Of a DNA stretch of 64,000 bases, positions 61,741 through 64,000 are shown in pieces (the stretch's first letter is position 1; every line of letters starts with the position of its first letter). Below the pieces are notes generated by a model, which made no database searches, had not been told where the DNA came from, and was given only the letters and a program-made list of their open reading frames with translations. Both the position numbers and the translations under genes were made by a program. This stretch comes from Dimorphilus gyrociliatus (Eukaryota; Annelida; Polychaeta; Dinophilidae): assembly GCA_904063045.1 (NCBI GenBank), contig CAJFCJ010000028.1:248001-312000 (forward strand), written 5' to 3'.

Positions 61741-61935
61741 GTTTCCCACCCCCTACTTTCTATTCTTATCCATTCTTTTCCTATCATTCTTCACCTTCAT
61801 TCCCCTCTCTCTCTTCTCCTTTTTACATTCAATCTTTGCTGCTCACTCTATCTTCCTATCTCTCATCGTCCCCCCTCTCTCTCTATCCTCCTTCTCACTG
61901 CCCCTTCCCCTTCCCTCTTCTCTCACTCTCTTTCT
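61741..61935. repeat. Polypyrimidine (C/T-rich) block
   Basis: Nearly uninterrupted C/T on the + strand for about 195 bp. It is not a clean microsatellite. Mirror-symmetric tracts of this kind can form triplex DNA. Confidence 0.65.
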
Positions 61936-62808
61936 CTGTTTGATTTTCAGTTTTTCCCCATAACAAAGACAAGAATAAGAGTATTTTTAAGCTTTTATCT
62001 ATAAAGATTGCAATATATCTTTTACTATCATCTTATTTAATTCTTACAATTTTATGATTTACGTATTAGCTATGATTGATGTAGGGATTATTCATATTGT
62101 TGGGTTATTCTATCGCTGTTGAATACTCAAGGCGTGTCCATAAAAACGATCGATCAAAGATTATTCACTTTTTTATATTATTTAACTTTTGTACACAGAT
62201 TTTTTTCAGTAAATTAGACCTAGTTTTACGGTAATAAATAACGTTTATTTATTGCAGTAACGCACCGCATCAATCTACAGCTTCTAACAATTCAAATACG
62301 AATTGGCGCCAAAAGATATCAGTACAAGATAAGGGAAAAGGGAGCGGAGCTCTCCAACCAAGGAACCGTTAAGGCCTATTTCTTTTCTTCTTTTCATTAT
62401 CAGTTTGATGAGATGAAAGAAATAATTAAGACAGGCTAGCGCAAAGTACATCTCATCAAAACTTTCGATTAAAAATACTATACGTAGAGAGAGAGAGAAC
62501 TAAAAAAGGATAGAGAAGAAAAGTGAAAGAAACAGCAATACAAATAAATAAAGGATTAAAGAAACTATACAAGAGTGGAAAGAATATATATATATATATA
62601 AATTTATGAATTTTCACATTATTGATTATCATACATAATAAATATAAATATAATTTATTATGCAATAAACTCAGTCAATTGTTAAATACATTTCTCTTTT
62701 TTTAACACTAATATATATATATATACAAGACATACTATATACATCTATTAATTTATCTCTTATCTTACCCCTTCTCTCCGCTTTTCCCCCTCTTGTTCAC
62801 TATCTGCC

Positions 62809-62844
<36 letters not shown>
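62809..62844. repeat. (CT)n microsatellite
   Basis: Eighteen CT units in tandem. Confidence 0.85.
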
Positions 62845-62847
<3 letters not shown>

Positions 62848-63690
62848 AACTTACGTCTTTCTTCCCCTATTTCTCTTTCTCTCTTACACATACTTTCAAC
62901 TCCTACTTCTCCTCCCTCTTTTTTTCCCTTAGTATACAGATTACCCTTCATCGTACGTTAGCTTATATTGTTAATTGTACGAAAATCTTGACAAATTATA
63001 GTTTATATTGATCGATTAAGTGGAAAAAAATGTAGAAGAAATTGAAAAATAATTAGGGAAAGTGGTAGTTTTGGACGACTAGGCCTATGAACTAAGCGAA
63101 TTAGAGCGGGCTTGCAAGGAATAAACAAATTGTAACAAATTAACGAGATAACAAATATATACAAAACCTGGGAAAAGGGCAAATCGAGGAATATACAGGC
63201 TTTATAAAATCTATTGAAAACCAACCGAAAAAACGTTCTATTTGTAATAAGTTGTCAGTCTTATGTAAATATTACAGCGAATGAGAAAAAGAAAATATTA
63301 AGCTAAAAAAAAAAAGAATGAGAGTTTTCCCATTTTGCAGTAGCTTTTCAAATTTATTTTCCTTTTAAAACTTTTAATTAAGTTTCCTACGACAAAAAAG
63401 CAAAAAATAAAACTATGTTCAAAATACGAACCTTTCGCAAAGGATGTCGGAGAAAAACTGCAAAGTAATGCTATCCCAACGACGACCGTCGCGCTACTGC
63501 AAAAAAACGATAGACTGGATATTTCTACTGCAATAGACAGCAATAGCGCCTCACTGCCCGAGAAAAAATGTTGAAAGCTTAATTAGGTTAGATTAGTAGG
63601 ACTGAGGAGGGTCTTATGAATATTAAATAGATCTAAAATTCGAATCATGTCTTTCGGACTGTTTGTTGGCGGTTAAATCGTGTTCGATCC

Positions 63691-63780
63691 CAGTCACGTG
63701 ATACGACTACAATTGATTAATAGGGGACGTCACTCTCAGGAGACGTTTAGCGAGCGTCAACGTTCACGAGTGAGAATTCG
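63691..63780. promoter_or_regulatory. Possible promoter: E-box and CRE-like sites
   Basis: A GC-richer patch contains TCACGTGA (63694-63701), GACGTCAC (CRE-like, about 63727) and several further CGT/ACG words. No gene is visible beside it, so any transcript would start here and have its coding exons outside the window or be non-coding. Confidence 0.3.
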
Positions 63781-63920
63781 ACTAGATACTGATAGACGAA
63801 ATATATCAAGCTTACGACTTGTGACCTTTCAATTGATGTAGTAGTAAATTTGATAAAACCGTTTTGTACTGTATGGATAATATACCATTCATAAATCTTA
63901 AAGCATAGAAAGTATCAAGA

Positions 63921-63956
63921 TATATATATATATATAAATTTATATATATATATATA
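63921..63956. repeat. 36-bp perfect AT palindrome
   Basis: (TA) arms of 18 bp meet at the central AAATTT and are exact reverse complements. It may extrude as a cruciform. Confidence 0.8.
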
Positions 63957-64000
63957 GGATTGTTAGTTGAAGATCCTTTCCATTCAGAAGACAAGAATAA

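Larger units (their letters stand above)
59331..64000. other. Gene-poor terminal region, simple repeats
   Basis: 4.7 kb without a supportable gene. It holds a (GA) tract at 59704-59722, a polypurine block at 60841-60960, TATA-palindromic DNA at 61190-61260, a roughly 195-bp polypyrimidine block at 61741-61935, (CT)n at 62809-62844, a promoter-like patch at about 63660-63780, and a 36-bp perfect AT palindrome at 63921-63956. Confidence 0.5.

Noticed and set aside
61636..62004. Ser/Leu/Pro-rich open frames
   Set aside because: Direct products of the polypyrimidine block; no gene-like codon use.
63298..63571. Hydrophobic open frame on the minus strand ending in an AAAG|GTTCGT donor, like a signal-peptide exon
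   Set aside because: No in-frame ATG before the upstream stop, and no partner exon could be found.
63660..63710. TGTTCGATCCC resembling a tRNA B-box
   Set aside because: No A-box, anticodon stem or acceptor stem could be drawn around it.

Overview
The window is a compact, AT-rich animal genome. It has spliceosomal introns, mostly GT-AG and about 45-100 bp long, short intergenic gaps and several head-to-head gene pairs. The set of myosin V, perilipin, HINT3, NCS calcium sensor, PHTF, NURF301/BPTF, integrator and BORC subunits, a five-CTLD mannose-receptor-like lectin and thrombospondin repeats is metazoan. The small introns and gene density suggest a small-genome invertebrate, possibly a spiralian such as a compact annelid. 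That placement is inference; no rRNA or mitochondrial marker is present. All exon coordinates were worked out by eye from splice signals, reading phase and remembered family sequences.

Layout, 1-28 kb (gene-dense): myosin V (minus, 3' end off the window), RPS13 (+), INTS14 (+), perilipin (minus), HINT3 (+), NCS calcium sensor (minus), an unnamed TSP1-repeat membrane protein (+), OSGEP/KAE1 (+), a 20-exon mitochondrial carbamoyl-phosphate synthase of the glutamine-using CPS III type (+), RPS28 (+), RPRD2-like (+), then the head-to-head pair BORCS7 (minus) / PTAR1 (+).

28-47 kb: PHTF (minus, 16 exons, 767 aa, with kilobase introns full of simple repeats), a gene-poor stretch, a small Cys-rich type I membrane protein (+), and BPTF/NURF301 (minus, 6 exons, about 1,854 aa).

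47-64 kb: a decayed C-type-lectin exon copy, its apparent intact relative (minus, 9 exons), a broken intron-less PEPCK copy (minus), a single-exon orphan gene (minus) and about 9 kb of gene-poor DNA with (TA)n, (GA)n and (CT)n arrays and long AT palindromes.

Most genes are unrelated housekeeping genes. I found no operon-like system, CRISPR array or convincing transposon, and no clearly new biological system. The best leads are an H/ACA-like RNA in an RPS28 3'UTR intron, two alternative perilipin C-termini, a 16-bp perfect inverted repeat between INTS14 and perilipin, the CPS III-type enzyme, and three orphan protein genes.
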